Positions 8,958 through 17,078 of a stretch of DNA of 64,000 nucleotides are shown here, piece after piece. Below the pieces are notes generated by a model, which saw only the letters and a list, made by a program, of their open reading frames with translations, was not told the DNA's origin and searched no databases. The translations under genes were made by a program, and so were the position numbers. The stretch comes from an uncultured Candidatus Saccharibacteria bacterium (lineage in GTDB: Bacteria > Patescibacteriota > Saccharimonadia > Saccharimonadales > Saccharimonadaceae), in assembly GCA_938042065.1 (NCBI GenBank), contig CALISG010000007.1, positions 1 to 64,000 of the forward strand, read 5' to 3'. How positions within the stretch are numbered: position 1 is the first letter of the stretch; every line of letters begins with the position of its first letter.

Positions 8958-9338
8958 ATGAAAAAAAATATAATAATGACAGTGTTGGCGTTAGTACTGA
9001 GCGTATCAACGCTGTTTTTTGCTGGCACACCAGTCCAGGCTGCGTCGTGCGGTAGTGCCAAGCAATGCATAACTGATGGTCTGACGGCGTCAGGTACCAG
9101 TACTACTCCTAACAGTTTCAGCTCGGTATTAACAACTGTTACAAATATACTCTTGTTTCTGATGGGTGCCGTATCGGTGATTATGATTATCATTGGCGGT
9201 TTTCGCTACGTCACTTCGCAGGGCGACCAGACGCAGATGCAGTCGGCCAAGAATACTATCTTGTATGCCGTTATTGGTGTAGTAGTTTCGATAGCTGCTT
9301 ATGCGATTGTTAGTTTTGTCGTTACTCAGTTTATCTAA
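8958..9338 (+). CDS. T4SS pilin-like protein, paralogue 5
   Basis: This 126-aa protein has a signal ending near TPVQAASCG, a short Ser/Thr-rich exposed part, then two helices around the loop TSQGDQTQMQSAKNTILYA. A good Shine-Dalgarno (AGAAAGGAG) precedes the ATG. A 102-bp stretch of this gene (9165-9266) is nearly identical to 9702-9803 in the next gene. Confidence 0.78.
   Translation: MKKNIIMTVLALVLSVSTLFFAGTPVQAASCGSAKQCITDGLTASGTSTTPNSFSSVLTTVTNILLFLMGAVSVIMIIIGGFRYVTSQGDQTQMQSAKNTILYAVIGVVVSIAAYAIVSFVVTQFI
9165..9266 (+). repeat. 102-bp near-identical segment shared by two pilin-like genes
   Basis: Positions 9165-9266 and 9702-9803 differ at only about five sites by direct comparison, while the rest of the two genes differs strongly. 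It covers the first helix, the loop and the start of the second helix. Confidence 0.8.
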
Positions 9339-9370
9339 AATTCCCTAACCCAATTATTCACCAAATGTTG

Positions 9371-9376
9371 TATAAT
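9371..9376 (+). promoter_or_regulatory. -10 box for pilin-like paralogue 6
   Basis: TATAAT lies 43 nt upstream of the ATG at 9420; AGAAAGGA follows as the ribosome binding site. No clear -35. Confidence 0.45.
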
Positions 9377-9419
9377 AATCTGTATAAGATCAATAAATCA
9401 TACAGAAAGGATCGACCGT

Positions 9420-9884
9420 ATGAGAATTAAACTAAATAAAGATAGTATCGTCGGTTTGCTAGCGGTGCCAGCACTGGCGCTATCGGTGGCAGGCGTGATG
9501 TTTCAGGCGGCACCGGCATTTGCTGCGCCAGCGAAATCCTCGAGTAGTCTTAGTGGGGAGAAACCATTAAATATATCAGGCGGGGCTGGAGCTGCCAAAG
9601 GTGATGATCAATCAGCTTGTCTTTTTGGCAATGAAAATGGTTGTGACCAGGGACAGACGCCGATTTTCCGCATTGTCACCAACGTTTTGCTATTTATCAT
9701 CGGTGCCGTATCGGTGATTATGCTGATCATTGGCGGCTTTCGCTACGTCACTTCGCAGGGCGACCAGACGCAGGTGCAGTCGGCCAAGAATACCATCTTG
9801 TATTCAATAGTTGGTATTGTAGTGGCAATTCTAGCTTACGCGGCAGTCAACTTCGTGATCTCTAGCTTCGTCAAGTCAGAATAG
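9420..9884 (+). CDS. T4SS pilin-like protein, paralogue 6
   Basis: This 154-aa protein has a signal ending near APAFAAPAK, then the longest exposed region of the array (about residues 36-78, Ser/Gly-rich with two Cys), and the two helices with the loop TSQGDQTQVQSAKNTILYS. It has its own -10 box and ribosome binding site, so it may be expressed separately from the five genes before it. A terminator follows at 9906. Confidence 0.78.
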   Translation: MRIKLNKDSIVGLLAVPALALSVAGVMFQAAPAFAAPAKSSSSLSGEKPLNISGGAGAAKGDDQSACLFGNENGCDQGQTPIFRIVTNVLLFIIGAVSVIMLIIGGFRYVTSQGDQTQVQSAKNTILYSIVGIVVAILAYAAVNFVISSFVKSE

Positions 9885-9905
9885 TACCTGTTGCTTTCAA
9901 AGCAT

Positions 9906-9937
9906 AATAACCGCGCTTGAATTGGCGCGGTTATTTT
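9906..9937 (+). terminator. Terminator of the pilin-like cluster
   Basis: An 11-bp perfect stem (9906-9916 with 9925-9935) is followed by a T-rich stretch, 21 nt after the stop of the last tandem pilin-like gene. Confidence 0.75.
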
Positions 9938-9984
9938 ATATGTTTCGCTTTCTCCCGCCGGTACGCTAGTTTTTGGTTTATGCA

Positions 9985-10019
9985 ATAAAAAACCCGCTTG
10001 CATTTGCTCGCGGGTTATT
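9985..10019 (-). terminator. Terminator of the hsp20 gene
   Basis: On the minus strand AACCCGC (10016-10010) pairs with GCGGGTT (9997-9991) and is followed by a run of six T. It lies about 20 nt after the hsp20 stop. Confidence 0.75.
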
Positions 10020-10038
10020 TTATCTAATTTTCTCTGCT

Positions 10039-10521
10039 CTATTGGATAGCGATCTTTTTGGCTTGTTCTTGTTTGACTTTGGTGAAGCTAATAGTTAGAA
10101 CACCATCCTTGAGCACTGCCGACACCTCATCTTCTTTAACAGCTACTGGCAATGCTAGCGTGCGGCTAAATTCGCCCCAATAGCATTCTTGGATATGCCA
10201 GCGCGAAACGGCGGTGTCGTCGCCGCTCGATAGTGTGCCGCTTATAGTCAAGATACCGTCAGAGATACTAACATCGAGGTCTTCCTTGTTGACGCCAGCG
10301 GTACGAGCCTTAATCACTAGTAATTCGTCAGTCTCGTAGACGTCAACAGCTAGCTGCCCTGGAAAATCTTCTTCTTGTTCTTGCCAGGCGCTATCATCGG
10401 TCTGCTGCTGAGGTGCTGCCGCGGCTGGCGAGTTATTATCGTTCGTTAAACTGTCATCGTTGAGAAATGCTGCAGCCAGCTCGTCTCCGATCAACAGATC
10501 GTCATCTTGTTTACGTGCCAT
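10039..10521 (-). CDS. Small heat-shock protein, Hsp20/alpha-crystallin family
   Basis: This 160-aa ATP-independent holdase has an acidic, Gln/Ala-rich N-terminal arm (about residues 1-55) followed by an alpha-crystallin domain. The domain shows the typical order DVYETDELLVIKARTAGV, LDVSISDGILTISG, an aromatic/Arg segment YWGEFSRTLALP and the closing VLKDGVLTISFTK. A GGAGG site lies before the ATG. It is a monocistronic unit with its own terminator. The family assignment is secure; clients are unknown. Confidence 0.93.
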   Translation of the reverse strand: MARKQDDDLLIGDELAAAFLNDDSLTNDNNSPAAAAPQQQTDDSAWQEQEEDFPGQLAVDVYETDELLVIKARTAGVNKEDLDVSISDGILTISGTLSSGDDTAVSRWHIQECYWGEFSRTLALPVAVKEDEVSAVLKDGVLTISFTKVKQEQAKKIAIQ

Positions 10522-10627
10522 TGATGTCCTCCACTATTCTCGTTGGCTGATTGAAATTTATACTATCATTATAGACTATGCATAGCGTATAATCAACTGT
10601 ATAAACCATAAGAGTGTAAAAAACACA

Positions 10628-11302
10628 ATGATGATTTCCCTGTTTGATATACTAGCGCCCCACTACTGTTGTTCTTGCGGTGAAATTGGCAGGATTATTT
10701 GTGATGATTGTAAAAATAACATCATCTCGCGAGTCTCGCGACGGTGCTTGCTGTGCGCAAAAACTATTCGTAATTCCAGCGGTTTATGCCAGCGCTGCCA
10801 GACGAGAGCGCCTTTTAAAAATGCTTGGTATGTTGGCGAACGAAGCGGCGCTTTGAAGCTGTTGATTGGTGCTTATAAATTCGAACGAGTTGGCGGTGCT
10901 TATCGCGAGATTGTTGATTTGCTAGATGCGCGCGTATCAGAATTACCTGCCAGGACAATTGTGGTGCCAGTGCCGACAATTGCGTCGCACGTTCGCCAGC
11001 GAGGTTTCGATCACGCAGCGAGGCTAGCCAAGGAGTTTGCTAGGCGCCGAAAGCTCCCCTATCGTACGATACTGCATCGACGAACCTCATCAGTCCAGCA
11101 TACTGCCGATAAGAGCGAGCGCTGGCAGCAAGCGAAGCAGGCTTTTGTTTGCGACAGCTCAGAGGCTTCTAGCTGTTTGTTGATCGATGATATTTACACT
11201 ACTGGAGCGACATTGCATTATGCTGCCAAAGCTCTACTGGATAGCGGATTCGAAAAGGTGTCGGTAGCAGTAGTAGCGAGGCAGCCTACCCAGGGTAGCT
11301 AA
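10628..11302 (+). CDS. comF: ComF family protein (zinc ribbon plus phosphoribosyltransferase domain)
   Basis: This 224-aa protein is a member of the ComF/GntX family. The N-terminus carries four Cys pairs in zinc-ribbon arrangement (HYCCSCGE, CDDC, CLLC, CQRC). The C-terminal type I phosphoribosyltransferase domain has the PRPP-binding segment CLLIDDIYTTGATL near residue 190. ComF proteins take part in DNA uptake in competent bacteria, and the family is kept in many CPR genomes thought to scavenge DNA. The substrate is not known. Start is ATG-ATG at 10628; the upstream TATAAT near 10588 is a plausible -10. Confidence 0.88.
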   Translation: MMISLFDILAPHYCCSCGEIGRIICDDCKNNIISRVSRRCLLCAKTIRNSSGLCQRCQTRAPFKNAWYVGERSGALKLLIGAYKFERVGGAYREIVDLLDARVSELPARTIVVPVPTIASHVRQRGFDHAARLAKEFARRRKLPYRTILHRRTSSVQHTADKSERWQQAKQAFVCDSSEASSCLLIDDIYTTGATLHYAAKALLDSGFEKVSVAVVARQPTQGS

Positions 11303-11324
11303 TCTCTGATATAATGGGTTCGCT

Positions 11325-11414
<90 letters not shown>

Positions 11415-11451
11415 AAAATGCCTTATTTACTTTTATAAAAATGAAATTATT

Positions 11452-11892
11452 TTAGCGGCTGGAGGCGCCATAGCCGCCAGTAGTAGTACCGCTGCCGCCA
11501 ATACCGCTACCTGATGGGCTAGGTATAAAATTGCCGATGACGAAATTAACGGCCGCGTAGGCCAGAATTGCCACGATTATACCGACTAGCGCATAAAGGA
11601 TAGTGTTCTTGGCTGATTGAACTTTCGAGGCGTCGCCGCCAGATACGATATATTTTAGCCCGCCGATGATGAGCATGATTACAGCAACAGCGCCAACGAT
11701 GAATAGCAAGACGCTGCTCACTCGTGAAAATACGCCAGACTCACCGAATAAGGTGGTTGGCTGGTCGGCGCCGCGCGCCGAACTAGCGCCGTCTGCGATT
11801 GAGCCGATAGCTGCTACCGGCAGCGGCGATAGTGCAGCAATAGCGATGATAATTGAAGCTAGGATTCTAATGATAATATTAGTGCTTTTCAT
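11452..11892 (-). CDS. T4SS pilin-like protein, paralogue 7 (detached copy)
   Basis: This 146-aa member of the same family as the 7.4-9.9 kb array is encoded alone and on the opposite strand. The signal ends near PVAAIGS; two helices flank the loop VSGGDASKVQSAKNTILYA; a Gly/Ser/Thr-rich tail (SGSGIGGSGTTTGGYG) is unique to this copy. GAAGGA lies before the start. Its solitary location suggests separate regulation or a specialised subunit. Confidence 0.75.
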   Translation of the reverse strand: MKSTNIIIRILASIIIAIAALSPLPVAAIGSIADGASSARGADQPTTLFGESGVFSRVSSVLLFIVGAVAVIMLIIGGLKYIVSGGDASKVQSAKNTILYALVGIIVAILAYAAVNFVIGNFIPSPSGSGIGGSGTTTGGYGASSR

Positions 11893-12015
11893 AATAATTT
11901 TTGAAGTCCTTCTAGTTATTAGTATACATGGTTATCATCAAAAATCTATGCAGCAATGGTAAAATATGCTAAACTGGTAGCGATTGGAGCTTTACTATTG
12001 GTGATAGCTTCGTTC

Positions 12016-12108
12016 GGAGGAGTACCCAAGTGGCTGAAGGGGACGGTTTGCTAAATCGTTAGTACGGGGAGACCTGTAGCGGGAGTTCGAATCTCCCCTC
12101 CTCCGCCA
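12016..12108 (+). tRNA. tRNA-Ser(GCT)
   Basis: The acceptor GGAGGAG pairs with CTCCTCC; the anticodon loop TTGCTAA carries GCT; a long variable arm, T loop GTTCGAATC, G73 and encoded CCA are present. Confidence 0.95.
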
Positions 12109-12115
12109 AGAAAAG

Positions 12116-12144
12116 TAGAGGCCATTTGTTGTCCTCTATTTTTT
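12116..12144 (+). terminator. Terminator after tRNA-Ser(GCT)
   Basis: TAGAGG (12116-12121) pairs with CCTCTA (12133-12138) and is followed by six T. Confidence 0.8.
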
Positions 12145-12163
12145 GTGGTAATCACTGCAGCCA

Positions 12164-12172
12164 TGATATAAT
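12164..12172 (+). promoter_or_regulatory. Extended -10, leaderless pattern
   Basis: TGaTATAAT ends 6 nt before the ATG at 12179, placing the expected transcription start at the start codon. Confidence 0.7.
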
Positions 12173-12178
12173 GCGGTT

Positions 12179-12871
12179 ATGCAAGACGACTCATCGCAAG
12201 ATTGGCAAAAACCAGCAGAGACAGCTTCTGGGGCGCCTTTTCAAGCGGCTGTTTCAGAAGCAGAGTTAAATACGAGTGCAGAATCAACCCAGCCAGCTTC
12301 AGTTGATGCCGAGGCAACAGATTCAACTGCTCCAACTGGTCTTAACTCAGCAGAGAACGACACTCCAGCATTTAGCGATGATACAACGCCAGCGGTCGAG
12401 CCTGACGATAGCGAAATTCTTGTGCGCTGGCAAGGTCCAGAACATCTCTATAGCGAGCGTTCGATGATGTGGTATGCAGCTTTGGCACTAGCGACGCTCA
12501 TAATGATGGCGATTGCTTATTTTGCGTTTAATTCGCTGACATTCACCATTTTGTTGCCAGTGATGGCGGTGGCGCTGGGCGTGTACGCGCATCGGCCGCC
12601 AGAGATTATTGATTATACCTTGACCCGTAAGGGTCTGTATGTTCGCGACCGGCTAATGCTGTATGATCAGTTTAAATCGTTTGATGTTGTCACTATCAAT
12701 AATGTTCATCATATTGCGCTAATTCCGCGCAAGCGCTTCCAACTAGGGCAGAATATTTACTTCCCTGAGGAATCAGGCGAGAAAATTGTCGACATGCTAG
12801 CGGCGCGCCTGCCGATGAAAGAAGTCAAGCCAGATTTTATCGATAGGATACTAGCCAAGCTTCACTTGTGA
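12179..12871 (+). CDS. Membrane protein with PH-like C-terminal domain, function unknown
   Basis: This 230-aa protein has an acidic, Ser/Thr/Ala-rich disordered N-terminus (about residues 1-85), two adjacent membrane helices (about 95-138: YAALALATLIMMAIAYFAF and the next hydrophobic stretch), and a C-terminal beta-rich domain with Arg/Lys residues (YTLTRKGLYVRDRLMLYDQ). Two helices followed by such a domain resemble bacterial PH-domain membrane proteins of the YdbS/DUF304 type; this is resemblance only. The frame has typical local codon use and a leaderless promoter. Confidence 0.75.
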   Translation: MQDDSSQDWQKPAETASGAPFQAAVSEAELNTSAESTQPASVDAEATDSTAPTGLNSAENDTPAFSDDTTPAVEPDDSEILVRWQGPEHLYSERSMMWYAALALATLIMMAIAYFAFNSLTFTILLPVMAVALGVYAHRPPEIIDYTLTRKGLYVRDRLMLYDQFKSFDVVTINNVHHIALIPRKRFQLGQNIYFPEESGEKIVDMLAARLPMKEVKPDFIDRILAKLHL

Positions 12872-12904
12872 AAAGTGTTTGAGTATGCTATTATCAGCTA
12901 GTTA

Positions 12905-12981
12905 GCACCCGTAGCTCAGCTGGATAGAGCGTTGGTTTGCGGTACCAGAGGTCGTGCGTTCGAATCGCGCCGGGTGTACCA
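12905..12981 (+). tRNA. tRNA-Arg(GCG)
   Basis: A cloverleaf with D arm AGCTCAGCTGGATAGAGC and A20, anticodon stem TTGGT/ACCAG, loop TTGCGGT with anticodon GCG, T loop GTTCGAATC, A73 and encoded CCA. The 5' half is very like bacterial tRNA-Arg(ACG). Most bacteria use ACG (read as ICG) for this codon box; GCG is unusual. Confidence 0.85.
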
Positions 12982-13030
12982 CATGTTTTTATACGAGCCT
13001 GGATCGGATGGTTCGTGTCTGATGATTGAG

Positions 13031-13059
13031 AGCGGCTGCCCTGCTGGGCAGACGCTTTT
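13031..13059 (+). terminator. Terminator-like hairpin
   Basis: CTGCCC pairs with GGGCAG around a TGCT loop, extended by AGCG/CGCT with small mismatches, then TTTT. It lies 50 nt after tRNA-Arg. Confidence 0.6.
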
Positions 13060-13094
13060 CGTTTGGCGGACAGTTGCTATGCTGCTGATGTTTG

Positions 13095-13103
13095 TGATTA
13101 AAT
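13095..13103 (+). promoter_or_regulatory. Extended -10, leaderless pattern
   Basis: TGaTTAAAT ends 6 nt before the ATG at 13110. Confidence 0.5.
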
Positions 13104-13109
13104 AGAAGT

Positions 13110-13511
13110 ATGACTAATGAGGAATTATCCAATCAGATACAAAAACTAAGTGATATCGTTGCCAGTTTGGCGAAAACGATGAACGAACGGTTTGAACAAA
13201 TCGACAGACGCTTTGCCCAGATCGACGAACGTTTCAACAGTATTGATGAACAGCTCGCCGATATTCGCAACGACCATAAAACGTTGGTTGATATCGTGAA
13301 AGATATGGATTTACGAATGGATAAGGGCTTCAATGAGCTAAAAGCTGAAGACGGCAAAATTCATGCCGAGATTGCTAGTCTGCGACTTGAACTTTACCAC
13401 GAATCTGGCAGCCGCGAGCTGGTGGACGATACTTTGTATGGTTCGTTAGACAAGCGCTTGCGCCGACTAGAGGCAAAGTTTCCTGATTTGGCGTCGAGCC
13501 AAGCGGTGTGA
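13110..13511 (+). CDS. Coiled-coil protein of unknown function
   Basis: This 133-aa protein is almost entirely heptad-like: [19 protein letters not shown] and [12 protein letters not shown] repeat an 'I-D-x-R/Q-F' pattern over about residues 5-110, followed by a short basic C-terminal part ([13 protein letters not shown]). It resembles the many small coiled-coil proteins that occur singly in bacterial genomes; no function can be assigned. It ends 4 nt before the 3' end of a convergent tRNA-Ser. Confidence 0.7.
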   Translation: MTNEELSNQIQKLSDIVASLAKTMNERFEQIDRRFAQIDERFNSIDEQLADIRNDHKTLVDIVKDMDLRMDKGFNELKAEDGKIHAEIASLRLELYHESGSRELVDDTLYGSLDKRLRRLEAKFPDLASSQAV

Positions 13512-13515
13512 TATT

Positions 13516-13605
13516 TGGCGGAGAGACAGGGATTCGAACCCTGGGTACGATTGCTCGCACACACGCGTTCCAGGCGTGCACCTTCAACCACTCGGTCACC
13601 TCTCC
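13516..13605 (-). tRNA. tRNA-Ser(GGA)
   Basis: On the minus strand the acceptor GGAGAGG pairs with its 3' partner, the anticodon loop CTGGAAC carries GGA, and a long variable arm, T loop GTTCGAATC and encoded CCA are present. Confidence 0.94.
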
Positions 13606-13704
13606 TTCGCTTACAATTCTACCAGAAAACGCTAGAAATATGAATTGCGCTTCACTCTGTGCCTGACTAATTAAAAATGTGGTATTTTACACAATCTTCA
13701 TCGG

Positions 13705-13734
13705 TTGATTTATTAAACGTCACTTGTCTATAAT
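13705..13734 (+). promoter_or_regulatory. Promoter of the MacB-type ABC operon
   Basis: TTGATT (13705-13710), 18-bp spacer, TATAAT (13729-13734), ending 8 nt before the ATG at 13743. Confidence 0.7.
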
Positions 13735-13742
13735 AGATTAAT

Positions 13743-14636
13743 ATGACAGCGCGAAAGACAGCAAGGCCGATAATTCAACTTAAAAAACTTACAAAAATAT
13801 ACGGTATAGGCGACGCGGCGCACGATGCGCTCGATGAAATTGATCTGACCATCCGCGAGGGCGAGTTCATCGCTGTGATGGGGCCGTCCGGCTGCGGCAA
13901 GACGACTTTGCTTAATATCATTGGTTTTTTGGATCGGCCTGACCAGGGCGAATATCTGTTCGAGGAGCACTCGACCGCTCGCCTATCAGAGCGGCAGTAC
14001 GCCAAAATTCGTTCTAACAAGATTGGCATCGTTTTTCAGAGTTTTAATTTGATTAATCGCTTGACAGTGCTCGAAAATGTCGCTTTACCGCTGATTTACA
14101 AAGGTGTACCGCGCGTCAAGCGTCTGGAAATGGCTAGTAGTATCCTGAAATCATTCCATTTACAAGAACGCGAATATTATATGCCGTGGCAGCTATCGGG
14201 CGGTCAGATGCAGCGCGTGGCGATTGCTCGGGCTTTAGTTAATAAACCGAGCATTATCTTAGCCGATGAGCCAACCGGCAACCTTGATAGCCGCTCTAGC
14301 CACGTTATTATGGAGGAGCTGGCTAACTTGCACAAAAAAGGCAATACTATTGTCATGGTGACTCACAACCCGAATCTGACTAGCTATGCTAGCCGCGTGA
14401 TTAACATGCTTGACGGCAAGGTTGCCAGCGACCGCCGCGTAACGGTTGAATCGCATACCGAATCAAAGGAAGTGGCAATCCCGCTGCACAAATCAGACGC
14501 TTCTAAAGACAAGAATGACGCAGATGCTAAGGATACCAAGGATAAGGACACTAAAAAAGCCAAAGAAGAAACAAAAGAAGCTACCAAAGATAAGCCTAAA
14601 AAGACAGCCAAAAAGAGCGAGGACGACGAAAAATGA
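13743..14636 (+). CDS. MacB/LolD-type ABC transporter ATP-binding protein
   Basis: This 297-aa ATPase has Walker A GPSGCGKTT (about residues 47-55), Q loop FQSFN, signature LSGGQMQRVAIARAL and Walker B ILADEPTGNLDS. It belongs to the MacB/LolD/FtsE group that partners FtsX-like permeases. After about residue 230 it carries a highly charged Lys/Asp/Glu tail (repeats such as DAKDTKDKDTKKAKEE) that is not part of the ATPase fold and is probably disordered. It overlaps the permease gene by ATGA, so the two are coupled. Confidence 0.9.
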   Translation: MTARKTARPIIQLKKLTKIYGIGDAAHDALDEIDLTIREGEFIAVMGPSGCGKTTLLNIIGFLDRPDQGEYLFEEHSTARLSERQYAKIRSNKIGIVFQSFNLINRLTVLENVALPLIYKGVPRVKRLEMASSILKSFHLQEREYYMPWQLSGGQMQRVAIARALVNKPSIILADEPTGNLDSRSSHVIMEELANLHKKGNTIVMVTHNPNLTSYASRVINMLDGKVASDRRVTVESHTESKEVAIPLHKSDASKDKNDADAKDTKDKDTKKAKEETKEATKDKPKKTAKKSEDDEK

Positions 14637-15862
14637 GGTTAATGACAGTTGAACACATCACTGATGCTTATCAAACATTGCGGCGCAGCCGCGCGCGTAC
14701 GGTGCTGACAGCGCTGGGTATTGCTATCGGCGTGGCTAGCGTGACGTGTATTTTGGCGATTAGCGACGGTGCTCGCGGAATGATTTCTAACCAAGTTAAT
14801 ACCTATGACGGCAAGCTAATGATCGTCCGTCCGGGCGCGCAGACGCGCGATTTGAATGCCTATCTCAACCCAGCTGGGCAGCAGTTGTTCGGTACTAGCT
14901 CGTTGACCGAGGCTGATATTGAGGCTGCTAAGTCAATTGACGGTATTGACGCGGTGGTGCCGCTAATGATTTTGAATGCTACCGCTAAAACCTCTCGAGC
15001 TGAGGCAGCTAATAATGTTGTACTTTCTACTACTCCTGCGTTTATTAAGACGGCAGATATCAAAATGAACGCCGGCCAGTTCCTCGGTGAAGAAACTGAC
15101 GATTCAGCGGTGGTGATCGGCAGCGAGTTGTCAACTAAACTATTCAATACTGATCGTTCGGTCGGCCAGATGTTCACGATGTACGGCCAGCAGTTTACGG
15201 TTATCGGCGTTGTCAAGGCTGGCGCTAATCCAGTTAACTATAACACTGTCGATTATGGTAATGCGATTTTTGTTTCTTATAATCAAGGCAAATTGCTGCA
15301 CAAAGGCAGTACGCAGATCCAACAAATTAACGTTTTGGCAAAGGACAAGGATAATGTCTCGGCTGTTAAAGATAAATTGAAAGAGAAAATCCTCAAACAA
15401 CACCTAGGTGAAGTCAACTTTACTATTCTAAGTGGCGCTGATATTGGCCGGCCGACTGGCGAATTGTTTAGTGCCTTAACAGCGGTGATGGCGGCCATTG
15501 CAGCGATTTCGCTGGTAGTGGGCGGCGTCGGTATCATGAATATCATGCTGGTTGGCGTGGCTGAGCGCACCCGCGAAATTGGTATCCGCAAAGCAGTTGG
15601 TGCTAGCCAGCGGACGATTATCGGGCAGTTTTTAGTCGAGTCGCTGATGATTAGCCTGCTGGGCGGCACTTGCGGTTATCTGGTTGGTTGTTTGTTAGCT
15701 GTGATTATTAGTTCGCAAATGAGCTTTGGGCCGACAATGACCTGGTCAACGGCGATTGCGGCGTTGTTGATGGCAGTTGGTTCTGGCGTAATCTTCGGTA
15801 CTTACCCTGCCCTGAAAGCGGCGCGCAAGAATACTATTGAATCGCTGCGGCAATACCACTAG
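14633..15862 (+). CDS. MacB-type ABC transporter permease (FtsX-like)
   Basis: This 409-aa partner of the ATPase upstream has one membrane helix near residues 25-48 (TVLTALGIAIGVASVTCI), an extracytoplasmic domain of about 230 residues, and three C-terminal helices including the typical VGGVGIMNIMLVGVAERTRE-IGIRKAVGA segment. This is the architecture of MacB/YtrF-type mechanotransmission permeases, which export peptides or drugs or move lipoproteins. The substrate is unknown. A terminator follows at 15891. Confidence 0.9.
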   Translation: MRLMTVEHITDAYQTLRRSRARTVLTALGIAIGVASVTCILAISDGARGMISNQVNTYDGKLMIVRPGAQTRDLNAYLNPAGQQLFGTSSLTEADIEAAKSIDGIDAVVPLMILNATAKTSRAEAANNVVLSTTPAFIKTADIKMNAGQFLGEETDDSAVVIGSELSTKLFNTDRSVGQMFTMYGQQFTVIGVVKAGANPVNYNTVDYGNAIFVSYNQGKLLHKGSTQIQQINVLAKDKDNVSAVKDKLKEKILKQHLGEVNFTILSGADIGRPTGELFSALTAVMAAIAAISLVVGGVGIMNIMLVGVAERTREIGIRKAVGASQRTIIGQFLVESLMISLLGGTCGYLVGCLLAVIISSQMSFGPTMTWSTAIAALLMAVGSGVIFGTYPALKAARKNTIESLRQYH

Positions 15863-15890
15863 AAGCTAAATTTCTACCGATAGACAATAA

Positions 15891-15927
15891 ACAAAATAGA
15901 CAGCACCAGACTGTCTATTTTGTTTTT
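15891..15927 (+). terminator. Terminator between the ABC operon and the isomerase gene
   Basis: A perfect 13-bp stem (15891-15903 with 15911-15923) is followed by T residues; it could act for both convergent genes. Confidence 0.85.
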
Positions 15928-15945
15928 ACTTATCTTAACGCGCGT

Positions 15946-16989
15946 TTATTTTTCGAGGGCTTTTTTGAACTTTTCAATTAAGTTAACCTGGGTTGGGTCG
16001 ACATTATTGAGAATTGCCACATAAATACTGGCAAAATCTGCTAAAATACAACCCCACAGCATCTGCTGTAGCGGTGTTTTGCCTGCGAGTGGTACCACGT
16101 TTGATTTCGGGCGTTTGCCAGATAGCATCTGATCGCTGAGCGAGAAGCGTTTGAGGATGCGCGGGTGTTCGAGATCGCTTAGCAAATCAAATACCGCGAA
16201 AGGCTTCTCGACCGGGTGGCTAGTCCAGCCAATAAATTCGTTGTGGCTGAATTCTGGCAAATAGTTGCAGAATGCAACGTTTTTAGCATTTTCGTTCCAA
16301 CTAATTTTCCACTTATAAGCTAGCGGCGCCATCAAACTACCGCCGTAGAAAACCGGTGTTTTGCCGACAGCGATTAAGGCCAGCTGTTTGGCGTAGTTTT
16401 GCTTGGTCGGCACATCTTTGGTCCAGAGCGCGCTTTCCTTCCCTAGCCAAGTGCTAGCAGCTGCTAGTTCGTCAATGTAGGTGCGGTCAATCAACTTGAA
16501 AGCATTAAGCACCTCAAATAGCGCTCGCAGCGAATAAATTACGGCCATGCGCGGCTGGCAATCTTTGGGAATGAGTGCTGATAAGATATGTTCTCGTTGA
16601 GCAATCTCGTTAAGTTCTCCGCCAGTAGCAATGATAGCAATTTGGCAGCCGTGTTCGATCGCCTGCTTGAGGCATGATAGAGTTTCCTCGGTGTTACCAG
16701 AGTGGCTGCTAGCGATAACTAAGGTATTGTGATCGGCGTAATGCGGCAAACCGTAGTCCTTGACGACGTTGAACGGAATTGATAGCGTGTCGTTGAGCAG
16801 CGACTTAGCGAGGTCGGCCGCTAGCGCCGAGCCGCCCATGCCAGCGACGATGATGTTGCGCAGTTCGCGACCGTCGTGCTCGGCATCGCGCAGTTGGCAG
16901 TCAAAATTTGCCTGTTGATAGAGTTTAGCTGCAACTTCGAGAGCACCTCCGTTGTCTCTTTGCTTCAAAATATTAGAGTCATCTAGCAT
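15946..16989 (-). CDS. Bifunctional phosphoglucose/phosphomannose isomerase family protein
   Basis: This 347-aa sugar isomerase interconverts aldose and ketose 6-phosphates. The SIS domain is clear: NIIVAGMGGSALAADLAKS (about residues 46-64) and LVIASSHSGNTEETLS. The length and the C-terminal part with a conserved His/Glu region (WISWNENAKN, LPEFSHNEFIGW) match the archaeal-type PGI/PMI family rather than classical Pgi. It gives this reduced genome a route between glucose-6-P, fructose-6-P and mannose-6-P. The start has an AGAAAGGTGA ribosome binding site. Confidence 0.85.
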   Translation of the reverse strand: MLDDSNILKQRDNGGALEVAAKLYQQANFDCQLRDAEHDGRELRNIIVAGMGGSALAADLAKSLLNDTLSIPFNVVKDYGLPHYADHNTLVIASSHSGNTEETLSCLKQAIEHGCQIAIIATGGELNEIAQREHILSALIPKDCQPRMAVIYSLRALFEVLNAFKLIDRTYIDELAAASTWLGKESALWTKDVPTKQNYAKQLALIAVGKTPVFYGGSLMAPLAYKWKISWNENAKNVAFCNYLPEFSHNEFIGWTSHPVEKPFAVFDLLSDLEHPRILKRFSLSDQMLSGKRPKSNVVPLAGKTPLQQMLWGCILADFASIYVAILNNVDPTQVNLIEKFKKALEK

Positions 16990-17078
16990 GTAAAATCACC
17001 TTTCTCTTGCGATATTTCCTATAACTATGATACAGTATATACTAAATAAAGCATAAAAGTAATGAAGAGGGTGGGCAC

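Noticed and set aside
7446..9884. Type IV pilins (PilA type)
   Set aside because: No prepilin peptidase motif or N-terminal Phe/Glu helix; the two-helix layout fits VirB2/TrbC-type subunits.
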